Shown here in pieces: positions 24,651 through 34,066 of a stretch of 64,000 bases of DNA. Source of the DNA: Bacteroidota bacterium (lineage in GTDB: Bacteria > Bacteroidota > Bacteroidia > JAFLBG01); contig JAFLBG010000004.1 of assembly GCA_017303975.1 (NCBI GenBank), positions 62,001 through 126,000 on the forward strand, written 5' to 3'. The notes beneath the pieces were generated by a model. It saw nothing but the letters and a program-made list of their open reading frames with translations. It made no database searches and had not been told where the DNA came from. Positions within the stretch are counted from its first letter, which is position 1. Each line of letters opens with the position of its first letter. The position numbers were made by a program, and so were the translations under genes.

Positions 24651-27600
24651 TAGTTGAATTTAGATACTAGTTTCTGTTTAAGATTATACGAAATTAAATA
24701 CATTACAGGTACCAAAATTAAGGTCAAGAAAGTTGCAAAACTTAATCCAAATATCATTGTCCATGATAAAGGACCCCAGAAAGCAACGTTATCTCCACCA
24801 AAATAAATGTGCGGATTAAACTCTGTAAAAATGGTAACAAAATCAATATTTAAACCAACAGCCAAAGGAATCAATCCTAGTATGGTAGCAGATGCTGTAA
24901 GTATAACTGGTGTCATACGTGTTCTGCCAGCTTCAACCAATGCATCCCTTACACTCATTCCTTGTTCTAGCATTAAATCTGTAAACTCTACCAACAGAAT
25001 TCCATTTCTAACAACAATTCCTGCAAGCGCGATAATACCAACACCTGTCATTACAATAGACATTTCCATTCCTGTAATTCCTATTCCTAAAAATACTCCG
25101 ATTATGCTAAAGAAAATTTCTGCTAGAATAATTATAGGTTTGCTTACGGAATTAAACTGTGTTACCAAAATTATTAGGATTAAGCCCAATGATACGAGCA
25201 TAGCTGTTCCTAAGAAACTTGCTGTTTCTTTTTGCTCTTCTTGTTCTCCGGTCATTTGGATAGTTACTCCCTCCTTAGCTTTAAAGGAGCTAATGTTTTT
25301 CTGTATTGCAGCAACAACTTCGTTAGGGTTGTAATCACTCAATACATTTGATGAAAGAGAAATAATTCGTTTTTGATTTTTACGTTTAATTCCACCATAC
25401 GTGTTTTCGTAACGTATATCCGCAAAAGATGAAAGTGGCACTTGGCGCAACATTCCTTGCATAGCAAAATCTTGGAATGTAATTTTCATATTTTTAATTT
25501 GCTCAATATTATTGCGCTGCTCTTCTTTGTATCTAACCTGAATAGGATATTCATCTTCATCATCTCTAAATTTAGAAGCTTTGTCTAATCCGAAAACGGC
25601 TTTTCTTATTTCCATTCCAACTTGCCCCATCGAAATACCTTCTCTATTAGCACGTTCACGGTTTATATCAAATACAATTTCCGGTTTGTTATTTTGAAAA
25701 TCCGACTTTAATTCTTCAACACCATCAATTTGTAGCTTGTCTAAATATGTTTTTAGTTCAGTAGAAGTTTCCACAAGATCTTCTAAATTATCGCCTGTAA
25801 TTTCAATATTAATTGGCTTGGGAACCGGTGGCCCTGCTTGTTCCGGAGCAACTGTAATTTCCGCTCCCGGAATACCTTTTACAGCATCACGTATTTTAGT
25901 TAAGTATTGTGCCGTAGAAACGCCTTTACGCTCTCCAAAAGGAACAAAAGCAACTGCAATTTTCCCTCTGTTTGCATATTGTCCTTGATCTTCGTCTTGA
26001 GGATCGGTTACGCCAATAGTAACATTTGCAATTATAGAAGATACAACAGCGTTTGGTTGTCCGTTTGGATATACAACAGAATTTACGCGTTTCTCTACTT
26101 CCTTTAATACATCATTCGTATAGGCTTGGTCTGTTCCAACAGGTAAGCTCAAATACACATACACAAAGTTTGGATCCGACTGTGGAAAGAATACAACTTT
26201 AGGTTTGCTAACTACAAAAATGAATAACGAAAGAAAAAATAATCCAATGGTATAAAACACCATTCTCCATGGTCTATTCAATGACCAATTTAAAAATTTT
26301 GTGTATCCGGTTACAAACTTAGGCCAAACTTTATTTTGAAAACTTGCTACCCACTTTACAAGCACATATTTATTGAGTAAATAAACCCCTAAGCAGAATA
26401 GTAAGAAATTACCCATTCCAAAATTTCCACTTAAGTAGAATAGCACTGCAAGTGCAATAAATATAATAGACACCACTTTATTTCCTCTTGTAAAACCATT
26501 ATTCTTTGTATGGCTTTCATCGTGAGGTTTCATAAAGGATACTGCAAATACCGGATTAATTATGTACGCAACAAGCAACGATGCTGTAAGTGTTATAATT
26601 AGGGTAATAGGTAGATAAAACATGAACTCTCCAATTACACCATCCCAAAATGCAAGTGGTACAAATGGAGCTAACGTAGTGAGGGTTCCGGAGAGTACCG
26701 GGAGGAAAACCTCTCCGGCTGCCATTTTCGCAGCTTCTTTTATGTTTTTCTTTCCGTTATCAAAAATTCGGTGGGTATTTTCTATAACAACAATAGCATC
26801 ATCAACTACAATTCCAAGGGCAAGTAATAATCCAAATAATACAATCATGTTCATGGTAAAGCCAATTGATGGCATAAACAAGAATGCTAAAAACATGGAA
26901 AGTGGAACAGATAGTGCAACAAATATAGCGTTGGTAGCACCCATGAAGAACATCAATATTATAGTTACCAAGATAAATCCTATTATAATTGTGTTAATTA
27001 AATCATGAAGTGTGATGCGTGTTTGATCCGATTGATCTCCTGTAATAACAACGGTAAGGTCTTTCGGTAGTTTGTCAGATTGCATCTCTTTAATCAATAC
27101 ACGAATCTTGTCTGAGGCATCTATCAAATTCTCTCCCGCTCTTTTTACTACGCTCAGCGTAATTACATTTTTTCCTCCCAATCGTGCATAACTGGCTTGC
27201 TCCTCAAATGCATCTTTAACATCCGCTATTTCTTTTAGGTAAATTGGAGATCCAACCGGAGAACGTATAATTATATTTTGAATTTCTTCAACACTTTTAA
27301 ATTCCTTTTTTATGTTAATGGTTCTTCGCATTCCATCCATCTTTACTGTACCTCCTGAAATGGTAAGATTGCCGTAGCCGATAGCTCTTTCAACATCGCC
27401 AATAGAAATTTTTGCAGCTTGAATTTTGTACATATCCAAATTTATCTGAATCTCTCTATCTAGCGCTCCAATCATATCAACACGAGTAATTTCTTTCATT
27501 GATTCGATTTGGTCTTTAATTTGTTCGGAATAATTTTTTAGTTTATTCAAATCAAAATCGCCCGAAACGTTTACGTACATAATTGGCAATTCGGAAAGAT

Positions 27601-28018
27601 TAATGTCAATCACATTTGGCTCTTGTGGCAAATCGGTTGGCAAATCGGCTTTTGCTTTATCTATCGCATCTTTTACTTTCTGTTTCGCAATTGGAATATC
27701 AACATCGGTGTTAAATTCAACTATTACATTCGAATAATCTTGGTAAGAATTACTTGTGATTTTCTTTACACCTGCAATAGACTTTACTTGCTTTTCAATA
27801 GGTTTAGTAACCAAGTTCTCCATATTAGCAGGAGATGTACCGGGATAAATAGTACTTACAAATATTTTAGGAATAACAATTTCCGGAAAATTTTCTTTCG
27901 GTAAATTATTATACGCCATTAATCCCGCAAGGGTAATAATTATTGTAAGTACGTATATAGCCGTTTTGTTATCAATCGACCAGCTAGACGGCTTAAACTC
28001 TTTTATAATATCTTTCAT
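24650..28018 (-). CDS. RND efflux transporter permease (AcrB/MdtC-like)
   Basis: 1122 residues, inner-membrane proton-driven pump of the RND superfamily. TM1 lies at about 20-36 and is followed by the first porter domain (ENFPEIVIPKIFVSTIYPG). The proton-relay Asp pair is in TM4 (GIVVDDAIVVIENTHR). TM2-TM6 fall at about 335-495. Before TM7 there is an insertion of about 80 residues with extra hydrophobic segments (VSIIFIALAVLFYLSGNF and following), as in several Bacteroidota RND pumps. The second porter domain and TM8-TM12 follow (about 640-1110). Its stop overlaps the next adaptor's ATG (TAATG). Substrates are unknown. Confidence 0.93.
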   Translation of the reverse strand: MKDIIKEFKPSSWSIDNKTAIYVLTIIITLAGLMAYNNLPKENFPEIVIPKIFVSTIYPGTSPANMENLVTKPIEKQVKSIAGVKKITSNSYQDYSNVIVEFNTDVDIPIAKQKVKDAIDKAKADLPTDLPQEPNVIDINLSELPIMYVNVSGDFDLNKLKNYSEQIKDQIESMKEITRVDMIGALDREIQINLDMYKIQAAKISIGDVERAIGYGNLTISGGTVKMDGMRRTINIKKEFKSVEEIQNIIIRSPVGSPIYLKEIADVKDAFEEQASYARLGGKNVITLSVVKRAGENLIDASDKIRVLIKEMQSDKLPKDLTVVITGDQSDQTRITLHDLINTIIIGFILVTIILMFFMGATNAIFVALSVPLSMFLAFLFMPSIGFTMNMIVLFGLLLALGIVVDDAIVVIENTHRIFDNGKKNIKEAAKMAAGEVFLPVLSGTLTTLAPFVPLAFWDGVIGEFMFYLPITLIITLTASLLVAYIINPVFAVSFMKPHDESHTKNNGFTRGNKVVSIIFIALAVLFYLSGNFGMGNFLLFCLGVYLLNKYVLVKWVASFQNKVWPKFVTGYTKFLNWSLNRPWRMVFYTIGLFFLSLFIFVVSKPKVVFFPQSDPNFVYVYLSLPVGTDQAYTNDVLKEVEKRVNSVVYPNGQPNAVVSSIIANVTIGVTDPQDEDQGQYANRGKIAVAFVPFGERKGVSTAQYLTKIRDAVKGIPGAEITVAPEQAGPPVPKPINIEITGDNLEDLVETSTELKTYLDKLQIDGVEELKSDFQNNKPEIVFDINRERANREGISMGQVGMEIRKAVFGLDKASKFRDDEDEYPIQVRYKEEQRNNIEQIKNMKITFQDFAMQGMLRQVPLSSFADIRYENTYGGIKRKNQKRIISLSSNVLSDYNPNEVVAAIQKNISSFKAKEGVTIQMTGEQEEQKETASFLGTAMLVSLGLILIILVTQFNSVSKPIIILAEIFFSIIGVFLGIGITGMEMSIVMTGVGIIALAGIVVRNGILLVEFTDLMLEQGMSVRDALVEAGRTRMTPVILTASATILGLIPLAVGLNIDFVTIFTEFNPHIYFGGDNVAFWGPLSWTMIFGLSFATFLTLILVPVMYLISYNLKQKLVSKFN

Positions 28019-28084
28019 ACAATTTAGTTTGCAGTTAAAACTTAGCAGTTTGCAAATTGCTAACTGTCAATTCCCAACTTATTT

Positions 28085-29221
28085 TTATAGTATCGCTTTC
28101 TCTACTTTTACCGGCTCGCCTTCATTTAAGTCTTGGTATCCACCAGTTATCAGCTTGTCCGAAGCTTTTAAGCCCGATAAAATTTCAGCTTTCCCATTAT
28201 ACATTTTCCCTGTTTTCACAAGAACCTTTTTTGCTTTATTGCCCTCTTCAATAAAAACAAAATCTCCTTCGTTTGCATGTTGAATAACTTTTACCGGAAC
28301 TACGATGGCGTTATTATTAGAGTAGTCAACTATTTTAAGAATACTTACCATGTTTGGATGATACTCTCTTTTGTTGTCTAAATTTACTTGTACCTCAAAA
28401 GTTCTATTTACTGCATTAATTACCTTTGCGCTAAACGTAACGCTTGTCTTAATAGTGTCTTGCATATCAGGAAAAATAACCATTACGGGATTTCCCTTCT
28501 TTACTCTGCTAGCGTAGGTTTCCGGAACATCTGCTTCTACTTTTAAATTGCTAAAATTAACAACTCGCACAATAGGGTACCCGGGAGCAGCTATTTGTCC
28601 TATTTTTGTATCAACCGCATCTACAACTCCATTTATAGGCGATTTAACTCTGGACATTTCTAGCTGTTCATTTAGTGTCGCCAATTTTTTTTCTAAACTT
28701 TCTTTTTGATTTTTTGCAGATAAAAACTGTATCTCGGTTCCAATTTTTTGGTCCCACAGATTTTTTTGTTTTTCATAAACGATAGTTGCAAGCTCCAATC
28801 CGTTTTTTAATTCAGCAATTCCATTTACAATCATTTTGTTATCAAGCTCTACTAGAATTTGACCTACAGACACTTCGTCTCCAACCTTAACATAGATGCG
28901 CTCTACAGAGCCTCCCATTTCAGGACTTAGGGATACATTTTCATCGGCATCAACTTTCCCTTGCACTTCAATATAGTTTAGAAAAGTATCTTGCTTAATA
29001 GATTCAACACTAACAGTTTTAATTTTTTCGTTTGATATCGAACTGGTATCTGTGCTAGCAATTTCAGATTCTAGTTTTTCTATCTGAGATTTTAGCTCAA
29101 TAGCTTGTTTTTTTAATGCCTCCAACTCTGCCTTTTTATCGGGAGATGAGCAGCTTATAATACCTGTTGCGAGTAGCACAACAACGAATAACTTTTGCAT
29201 AGTATATTTATTTGAGTTCAT
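28085..29221 (-). CDS. RND efflux periplasmic adaptor lipoprotein (MFP)
   Basis: 378 residues from ATG 29221, which has AAAGAG upstream on the coding strand; ATG 29200 (MQKLFVVV) is the alternative start. Lipobox IISC follows the hydrophobic signal. A coiled-coil (about 32-60, KKAELEALKKQAIELKSQIE) precedes the lipoyl-like halves: GGSVERIYVKVGDEVSVGQ and SPINGVVDAVDTKIGQIAAPG. The beta-barrel and membrane-proximal domains follow. It lies between the tolC-like gene (21 bases upstream) and the RND pump gene (66 bases downstream), so it is the RND pump's adaptor. Confidence 0.9.
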   Translation of the reverse strand: MNSNKYTMQKLFVVVLLATGIISCSSPDKKAELEALKKQAIELKSQIEKLESEIASTDTSSISNEKIKTVSVESIKQDTFLNYIEVQGKVDADENVSLSPEMGGSVERIYVKVGDEVSVGQILVELDNKMIVNGIAELKNGLELATIVYEKQKNLWDQKIGTEIQFLSAKNQKESLEKKLATLNEQLEMSRVKSPINGVVDAVDTKIGQIAAPGYPIVRVVNFSNLKVEADVPETYASRVKKGNPVMVIFPDMQDTIKTSVTFSAKVINAVNRTFEVQVNLDNKREYHPNMVSILKIVDYSNNNAIVVPVKVIQHANEGDFVFIEEGNKAKKVLVKTGKMYNGKAEILSGLKASDKLITGGYQDLNEGEPVKVEKAIL

Positions 29222-29242
29222 ATAATTCTCTTTATTTTATGT

Positions 29243-30607
29243 TTATTTTACTAGTCCTCCAATAGCTTTATCAAAATCTATTTTAGCTACAAGAGCGTCA
29301 AATAGTGCATTGTAATAATTTGTTTGCGATTCTTTTAGTGATGTTTCAGCAGTTAGCACCTCTAGGTTGGAGCCAACACCTTGTTCGTATTTCAATTTAG
29401 AAACACGATAAACTTCTTCGGCTAGTTCTATATTTTTTTTCTGCATATCTAGTGTGGCGGTTGCATTTTGCAAATTCGTCTTGCTGCTTGCTAGTTCTAA
29501 ATCAATAGACTGCTCCATAAATTGCAAGTTATTGTTTGCTTTGGCTACTTCAATTTTAGCTTGTTGAATTTTATAATGTTTTTGTAGCCCACTAAATATG
29601 GGAACATTAACAGTTCCACCTACTAGGATAGTTGGATACCAGCCCATTTTTGTATCAAACACATCAAATTTATTTCCCATTCTATTGGCACTTGCATTTC
29701 CATACAAGAAAATACTTGGCATGTGCGCGAATCTTTCGCTTTTTAGTTTAAGCTCTGCTGATTTGCGCTGTGACTCGAACAACGAGTATTCTATGCGAGA
29801 AGAGTAATTAAACTTTTCGTTAGCAATAGTAGTGGTTGGCTGAAATTTAATATCCGATATTTTTTCGGTTAGTGTAAGTTGTACACTTTGGTTCATTCCC
29901 ATTTGGTACTTTAGTAAATGGGTTGATAATTCTAGCAAACGTTTGATTTTTTCTTTCTCAACAACTAAATTATTATAAGCCACAGTTATTCTATCCAAAT
30001 CTATTTTCTCTACAAACCCATTGTCATTTAAGGCTTTTGTGTCGTCTGCCAATTTTTTTATGCGCTCTACGTTAGCATCTAATAATTTCATGCGCTCATC
30101 ATTTACCAATACAGAATAGTACGCCTTAGCCACTGCTGTTGCAGCTTCTATCTGTGTTCTTTTAATAGCTTTTTGAGATAATTCTACATACGTTTTGGAT
30201 GCTTGTAAGCCTACAATATAAGTTCCATCAAATAGTAGTTGCGATGCCGTAACGCCCGCAGCAGTATTGTATTTTGTGCCAAACTGCACAGCAGCAAAGG
30301 ATCCTGGAGGGCCACCAAAAAAATCTGCTGGTACTAACTGTGTAGGAATTTCAATGAAGTATTTAGAGTCGAAACTTCCACTGATTTGAGGAAGTCCAAT
30401 TCCGGTAATTTCCTTCACCTTGTTTTTTGCTATTTGCTCATCTAACAATGCATTGGCAACATCCGTTTTGTTTTTTAACGCATAGTCAATTGCTTGTTGT
30501 AAGTTGAACGAAAAAGTCTCCTTGGTTGGAGTAGCTTGTTGTGCCTTGGTTTCAAAGATGCTTACAATAAGCAAGAGCACTAGTGTACGCACATATATTT
30601 TGTTCAT
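29243..30607 (-). CDS. TolC family outer-membrane efflux channel
   Basis: 454 residues with a signal peptide (cleavage near TKAQQ). The internal repeat of the OEP fold is visible: a first half with LQQAIDYALKNKTDVANA and a second with EVYRVSKLKYEQGVGSNLEVL, each leading into a long helical hairpin. It forms the trimeric outer-membrane duct. It is the only such gene in the operon, so it may serve both the RND and the ABC pump. It is 18 bases downstream of the tetR gene. Confidence 0.9.
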   Translation of the reverse strand: MNKIYVRTLVLLLIVSIFETKAQQATPTKETFSFNLQQAIDYALKNKTDVANALLDEQIAKNKVKEITGIGLPQISGSFDSKYFIEIPTQLVPADFFGGPPGSFAAVQFGTKYNTAAGVTASQLLFDGTYIVGLQASKTYVELSQKAIKRTQIEAATAVAKAYYSVLVNDERMKLLDANVERIKKLADDTKALNDNGFVEKIDLDRITVAYNNLVVEKEKIKRLLELSTHLLKYQMGMNQSVQLTLTEKISDIKFQPTTTIANEKFNYSSRIEYSLFESQRKSAELKLKSERFAHMPSIFLYGNASANRMGNKFDVFDTKMGWYPTILVGGTVNVPIFSGLQKHYKIQQAKIEVAKANNNLQFMEQSIDLELASSKTNLQNATATLDMQKKNIELAEEVYRVSKLKYEQGVGSNLEVLTAETSLKESQTNYYNALFDALVAKIDFDKAIGGLVK

Positions 30608-30625
30608 AGAGTAGGTATTTTATTT

Positions 30626-31246
30626 TTATTCTTCTTCAATTATTTCTTTGTATTTATTAATTAGCTTGTGTCCTTTAATGGTGTATATTCCATGCAAAAA
30701 ATGGTCGGTTAGCGCCAATTGTACTTGTAATGTTTGAAATTGATCTGGCGGGAATAGATCCATGTTAAAAGCCATCTCTATTTCATGAATACGCAACCTA
30801 GACAAGACTTTAGAATCAACATCAACCCGAACCAAACCTTGTTTCTTCCCTTTCTCAATAGAATCCTCAACCATCTTTTCTACGCATTTCTTTTTAAAGT
30901 CATCCAGCAACTTCCAAGATTGCGGGTGGTATTTTTGAATATCGTAAAATAAATTAGGGTTAATGGAGCTAAACATTTTAGTCATATGCTTCATCATCTC
31001 CATCACTTCCTCAATTACATTGTTCGATTCTTTTTTTATACACTCTATGTCGCGCTGATCACTTGCTAACGTGTGTTTCATTAGCATGTGCACAACCTCG
31101 TTTTTATCTTTAAAATATTGATAGATGGTTTTTTTGGACATGCCTAAATGCTTGGCAATATCATCCATGGTAATACTTTTGATTCCATGACGAAAAAACA
31201 ATTCTTTTGCTCCGGCTAAAATTTTATGTGTTGTTTCGTTCTCCAT
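30626..31246 (-). CDS. TetR/AcrR family transcriptional regulator
   Basis: 206 residues. The N-terminal DNA-binding domain (about 5-52) shows the TetR helix-turn-helix: FFRHGIKSITMDDIAKHLG followed by MSKKTIYQYFKDKNEVV. The C-terminal ligand-binding domain is variable and its inducer unknown. It is the first gene of the efflux operon and a near-palindromic site lies 15 bases before its start, so it most likely represses its own operon. Confidence 0.92.
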   Translation of the reverse strand: MENETTHKILAGAKELFFRHGIKSITMDDIAKHLGMSKKTIYQYFKDKNEVVHMLMKHTLASDQRDIECIKKESNNVIEEVMEMMKHMTKMFSSINPNLFYDIQKYHPQSWKLLDDFKKKCVEKMVEDSIEKGKKQGLVRVDVDSKVLSRLRIHEIEMAFNMDLFPPDQFQTLQVQLALTDHFLHGIYTIKGHKLINKYKEIIEEE

Positions 31247-31261
31247 TTACGGAACAAAACT

Positions 31262-31293
31262 ATGGAAACTATTTTTGATTTCAAAGTTTCCAT
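31262..31293 (-). promoter_or_regulatory. Probable TetR operator
   Basis: A perfect 9-bp inverted repeat, ATGGAAACT (31262-31270) and AGTTTCCAT (31285-31293), with a 14-base spacer, sits 15 bases upstream of the tetR ATG. Position, symmetry and total length (32 bases) fit an operator for the adjacent TetR-family protein. The link is inferred. Confidence 0.65.
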
Positions 31294-31317
31294 TAAAAGA
31301 ATTCTAAAAATGCAGTA

Positions 31318-32169
31318 TTATCGAACTTTTTGAGACTTACTCTTTTCTTGCTGCTTCTTTTTTAGCTCATCCGGAATAAGCGAAGTTTCTATAGAATTGG
31401 AAAGTTGACGTCCAATTTCCGAGAAATGATTTTTTGCAATTTTTTCCGGGTCGTTTAGATTGGATGAAAAAGAGGTGTTTGCCGTTCCAAAATTTAAGTA
31501 ATTCCCTTTGGTATCGAACACAGAAAAGTGTACTGTAACATCTCGACTATAGCTATCGGTATTAATATCAAAACTTTCGGGATTGCTGCGAATGTCTAAT
31601 TCGTTTATAAAAACAAAAACAGTTGCGTTGTATTTATTAGCGAGATAAGTAAGTATTTCTTTGTTTTGTATTTCAGCATTCATAAACTTCTTTTGCTGGT
31701 TAACCTCAACCTGCAATTGGCCGTTTACAATTTTGGGCTTGTTATCTGATTTTTGTGGTTTGGTGTTCTTTTTGGTTGTGTTGTCTGCCGGAGCTAAATC
31801 ATAGGAGTAGCCTATGTTTTCATGCACATACGCAACATCTTTTTTGTTTTTCAGCGAATCCATTAATAGCGAATACACATTAAATTTTTTCTTCAGTGCA
31901 AAATAAATTTCTTCATCAACTCCCGCCCGCATTGCATTCCGCACTTGATAAAAATTCATGTTATTGGTTGTTCCAATTTTTTTATCTACATCCGACAAGT
32001 ACATTTTAGGGTCGAACGGAATGATTAGAAGTTTTTCTTTTCTTAAAATAGCCTCAATACTCATCATATCGTCCTGTGTTTTGGATGGATTGATGGTAGT
32101 GTTTTGAGAAAAGAAGCTACTGTTTGCTAGTAGTATAATTGCAGATAGAAGTAGGTGTTTCACACGCAT
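31318..32169 (-). CDS. Secreted protein of unknown function, downstream of rseP
   Basis: 283 residues with a signal peptide (cleavage near FFSQ, residue 22). A low-complexity Lys/Asn-rich linker (about 130-150, TTKKNTKPQKSDNKPK) separates an N-terminal part (LLIIPFDPKMYLSDVDKKI) from a C-terminal part (ATVFVFINELDIRSNPES, VHFSVFDTKGNYLNFG). The C-terminal part resembles secreted proteins that generate a stress or export-related signal only in broad terms; I do not recognise the family. It is the third gene of a minus-strand unit with rseP and a small membrane protein (15-base gap upstream). Confidence 0.7.
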   Translation of the reverse strand: MRVKHLLLSAIILLANSSFFSQNTTINPSKTQDDMMSIEAILRKEKLLIIPFDPKMYLSDVDKKIGTTNNMNFYQVRNAMRAGVDEEIYFALKKKFNVYSLLMDSLKNKKDVAYVHENIGYSYDLAPADNTTKKNTKPQKSDNKPKIVNGQLQVEVNQQKKFMNAEIQNKEILTYLANKYNATVFVFINELDIRSNPESFDINTDSYSRDVTVHFSVFDTKGNYLNFGTANTSFSSNLNDPEKIAKNHFSEIGRQLSNSIETSLIPDELKKKQQEKSKSQKVR

Positions 32170-32184
32170 GTTTTTAATTAAAAT

Positions 32185-32571
32185 CTACTTTTGTTCAGAA
32201 ACGGGAACGGCTTTACTAAAAAGTGTTGAGCCGTTTACACTTTTTATATCCACCGGCAATCCTGACGATCCGGTAGAATACCCATTTATTTCTTTGATGT
32301 TTACCGGGATTGCGCTGCTGTTTTTTAGTTGCACCGAAATTTCATCATTGGTGCTCCAGTCTGTAATTTTTGTTTTTACTTCATCACTTGTGCTCCAGCC
32401 TACCACGCGCACATCCATTGTATTTGCCGAATTCATATTTACCCAACGACCAGTTGTGGTTTCCTTTGAGGCAGAAACACTAGGTATTAGCTCTATGTTT
32501 TTTAGTGCAATGATGCTTAATGCGATTGCAATAACCGTTAAAATGAATTTAGTATATCCGTCAATCCTCAT
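32185..32571 (-). CDS. Small single-helix membrane protein, unknown function
   Basis: 128 residues. One hydrophobic helix (about 9-24, FILTVIAIALSIIALKNI) directly after MRIDGYTK, then a polar part with repeated short strands (VVGWSTSDEVKTKITDWSTNDE, in parts, then NSSAIPVNIKEINGYS and LPVDIKSVNG). It looks like a family of small anchored periplasmic proteins found in Bacteroidota and Proteobacteria, whose role is unknown to me. It lies 12 bases downstream of rseP, so it is probably in the same transcript. Confidence 0.65.
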   Translation of the reverse strand: MRIDGYTKFILTVIAIALSIIALKNIELIPSVSASKETTTGRWVNMNSANTMDVRVVGWSTSDEVKTKITDWSTNDEISVQLKNSSAIPVNIKEINGYSTGSSGLPVDIKSVNGSTLFSKAVPVSEQK

Positions 32572-32583
32572 CAGTATAAAAAT

Positions 32584-33903
32584 TTATTTAGTAAATAGTC
32601 GAATGATGTCGTTACCATTGGCATACAACAATAATGCCAAAAGAAGTATCATTCCTGCGTATTGGGCATATTCCAATACTTTTTCGTGCGGCTTACGTCC
32701 CGTAATAACTTCATACAACAAGAACATTACGTGTCCGCCATCTAGCGCAGGAATTGGTAGAATATTCATAAATGCTAATACGATAGATAGAAATGCGGTA
32801 AATGTCCAAAAGCGTTGCCAATTCCACACCGTATCGTATGCTTTTCCAATAGAAATAAATCCTCCCAAGGATTGGTGAGCGTCTTTGGTGGTAAATAATA
32901 CTTTAAATTGTTTTACATATCCATCTATGGTTTCAATGCCTCTTTTTAATCCAGCAGGAAATGCTTCAAAAAAGCCATACTTGCGCACATTAAATTCCAT
33001 ATAGTCGCTTGCAGGCTTGGGCGAAAATCCTAACATTCCCGCTTCGTTCACATTGGCGGTAAGCGTATCAAATATCGTGTTGCGCTCTACAACTAATTGT
33101 ACTTCTTTGTTTTTATTGGCACGCAGGTTTTTAACTACATCTTGAAAATATTTGGCACTATTTCCATTTATGGAAACCATCTTGTCGCCCTTTAGTAATC
33201 CAGCTTTCAGTGCTTGACTTTCCGGCAATACAGAATCAATTACACACGGGAAACGTACATCTAAAAATCCATTTTTCCCTTTTATAAGAGAAGCAAAAAT
33301 TTCTTCTTTCATCTCTACATCCATCTTAAAGCCCTCACGCTCTACCTGCACGGTTTTAGCTTTATTCAGAAGTATTTCGATCGTTATTTTATTAAAATCG
33401 GTTACAGGATTGTTATCCACAGATAGTATTTTATCGCCATCTCTAAATCCTGCTTGCAGCGCCAACGAATCGCAAGCAATACCGTATTTTACATTTGCAT
33501 TGGGCAGATATTTTTCGCCCCAAACAAATGCAACCATTGCGTAAATAAGAATACCTAAAATTAAATTCACCGTAACCCCACCTACCATTATTATCAAACG
33601 TTGCCATGCCGGTTTTGCTCTAAATTCCCAAGGTTGCGGAGGTAGCTTCATTTGCTCTTTATCCATCGACTCGTCAATCATTCCTGATATTTTTACATAT
33701 CCGCCCAGCGGTAGCCAGCCAATACCATATTCGGTATCGCCTTTTTTAAATTTAAACAGTGAAAACCATGGATCGAAGAATAAATAAAATTTTTCTACCC
33801 GTGTCTTAAATAAACGTGCAGGTATAAAATGCCCCATCTCGTGCAACACCACTAGTATAGAGAGACTTAGGATTAATTGTAAGGCTTGTGTTAGAACTTC
33901 CAT
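32584..33903 (-). CDS. rseP: RIP metalloprotease (site-2 protease)
   Basis: 439 residues. The zinc motif HEMGH (H21, E22, H25) lies in the first helix, and the second metal motif NILPIPALDGGH lies in the penultimate helix. Two PDZ domains lie between (about 130-205 and 210-290), with SVLPESQALKAGLLKGDKM clear in the second. The protein cleaves membrane-spanning anti-sigma factors or signal-peptide remnants within the membrane. In many Bacteroidota rseP follows dxr; here dxr is 14 kb away and two unknown genes follow rseP. Confidence 0.93.
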   Translation of the reverse strand: MEVLTQALQLILSLSILVVLHEMGHFIPARLFKTRVEKFYLFFDPWFSLFKFKKGDTEYGIGWLPLGGYVKISGMIDESMDKEQMKLPPQPWEFRAKPAWQRLIIMVGGVTVNLILGILIYAMVAFVWGEKYLPNANVKYGIACDSLALQAGFRDGDKILSVDNNPVTDFNKITIEILLNKAKTVQVEREGFKMDVEMKEEIFASLIKGKNGFLDVRFPCVIDSVLPESQALKAGLLKGDKMVSINGNSAKYFQDVVKNLRANKNKEVQLVVERNTIFDTLTANVNEAGMLGFSPKPASDYMEFNVRKYGFFEAFPAGLKRGIETIDGYVKQFKVLFTTKDAHQSLGGFISIGKAYDTVWNWQRFWTFTAFLSIVLAFMNILPIPALDGGHVMFLLYEVITGRKPHEKVLEYAQYAGMILLLALLLYANGNDIIRLFTK

Positions 33904-34066
33904 AAATATCTAAAATAGCCTTAAATATACTAAATACATGATACTTATTTGTTTTTGGCCCCGGCAAAACTGATTTTGGTTGGTTTTTCTAGTGCTTGTG
34001 GGCTTTATGACAATTTAATGACAATCTTTTTTAGGGTTCATTGCATTTTTACGGTGTTAATTACTT

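Noticed and set aside
24807-27008. Antisense open frames of 83-175 codons opposite the RND pump
   Set aside because: They shadow the RND gene, whose TM4 Asp pair and other motifs confirm the minus-strand frame.
32168-32878. A 236-codon plus-strand open frame across the rseP end and the small membrane protein gene
   Set aside because: It is antisense to rseP, whose HEMGH and PALDGGH motifs are intact, and its peptide lacks protein-like features.
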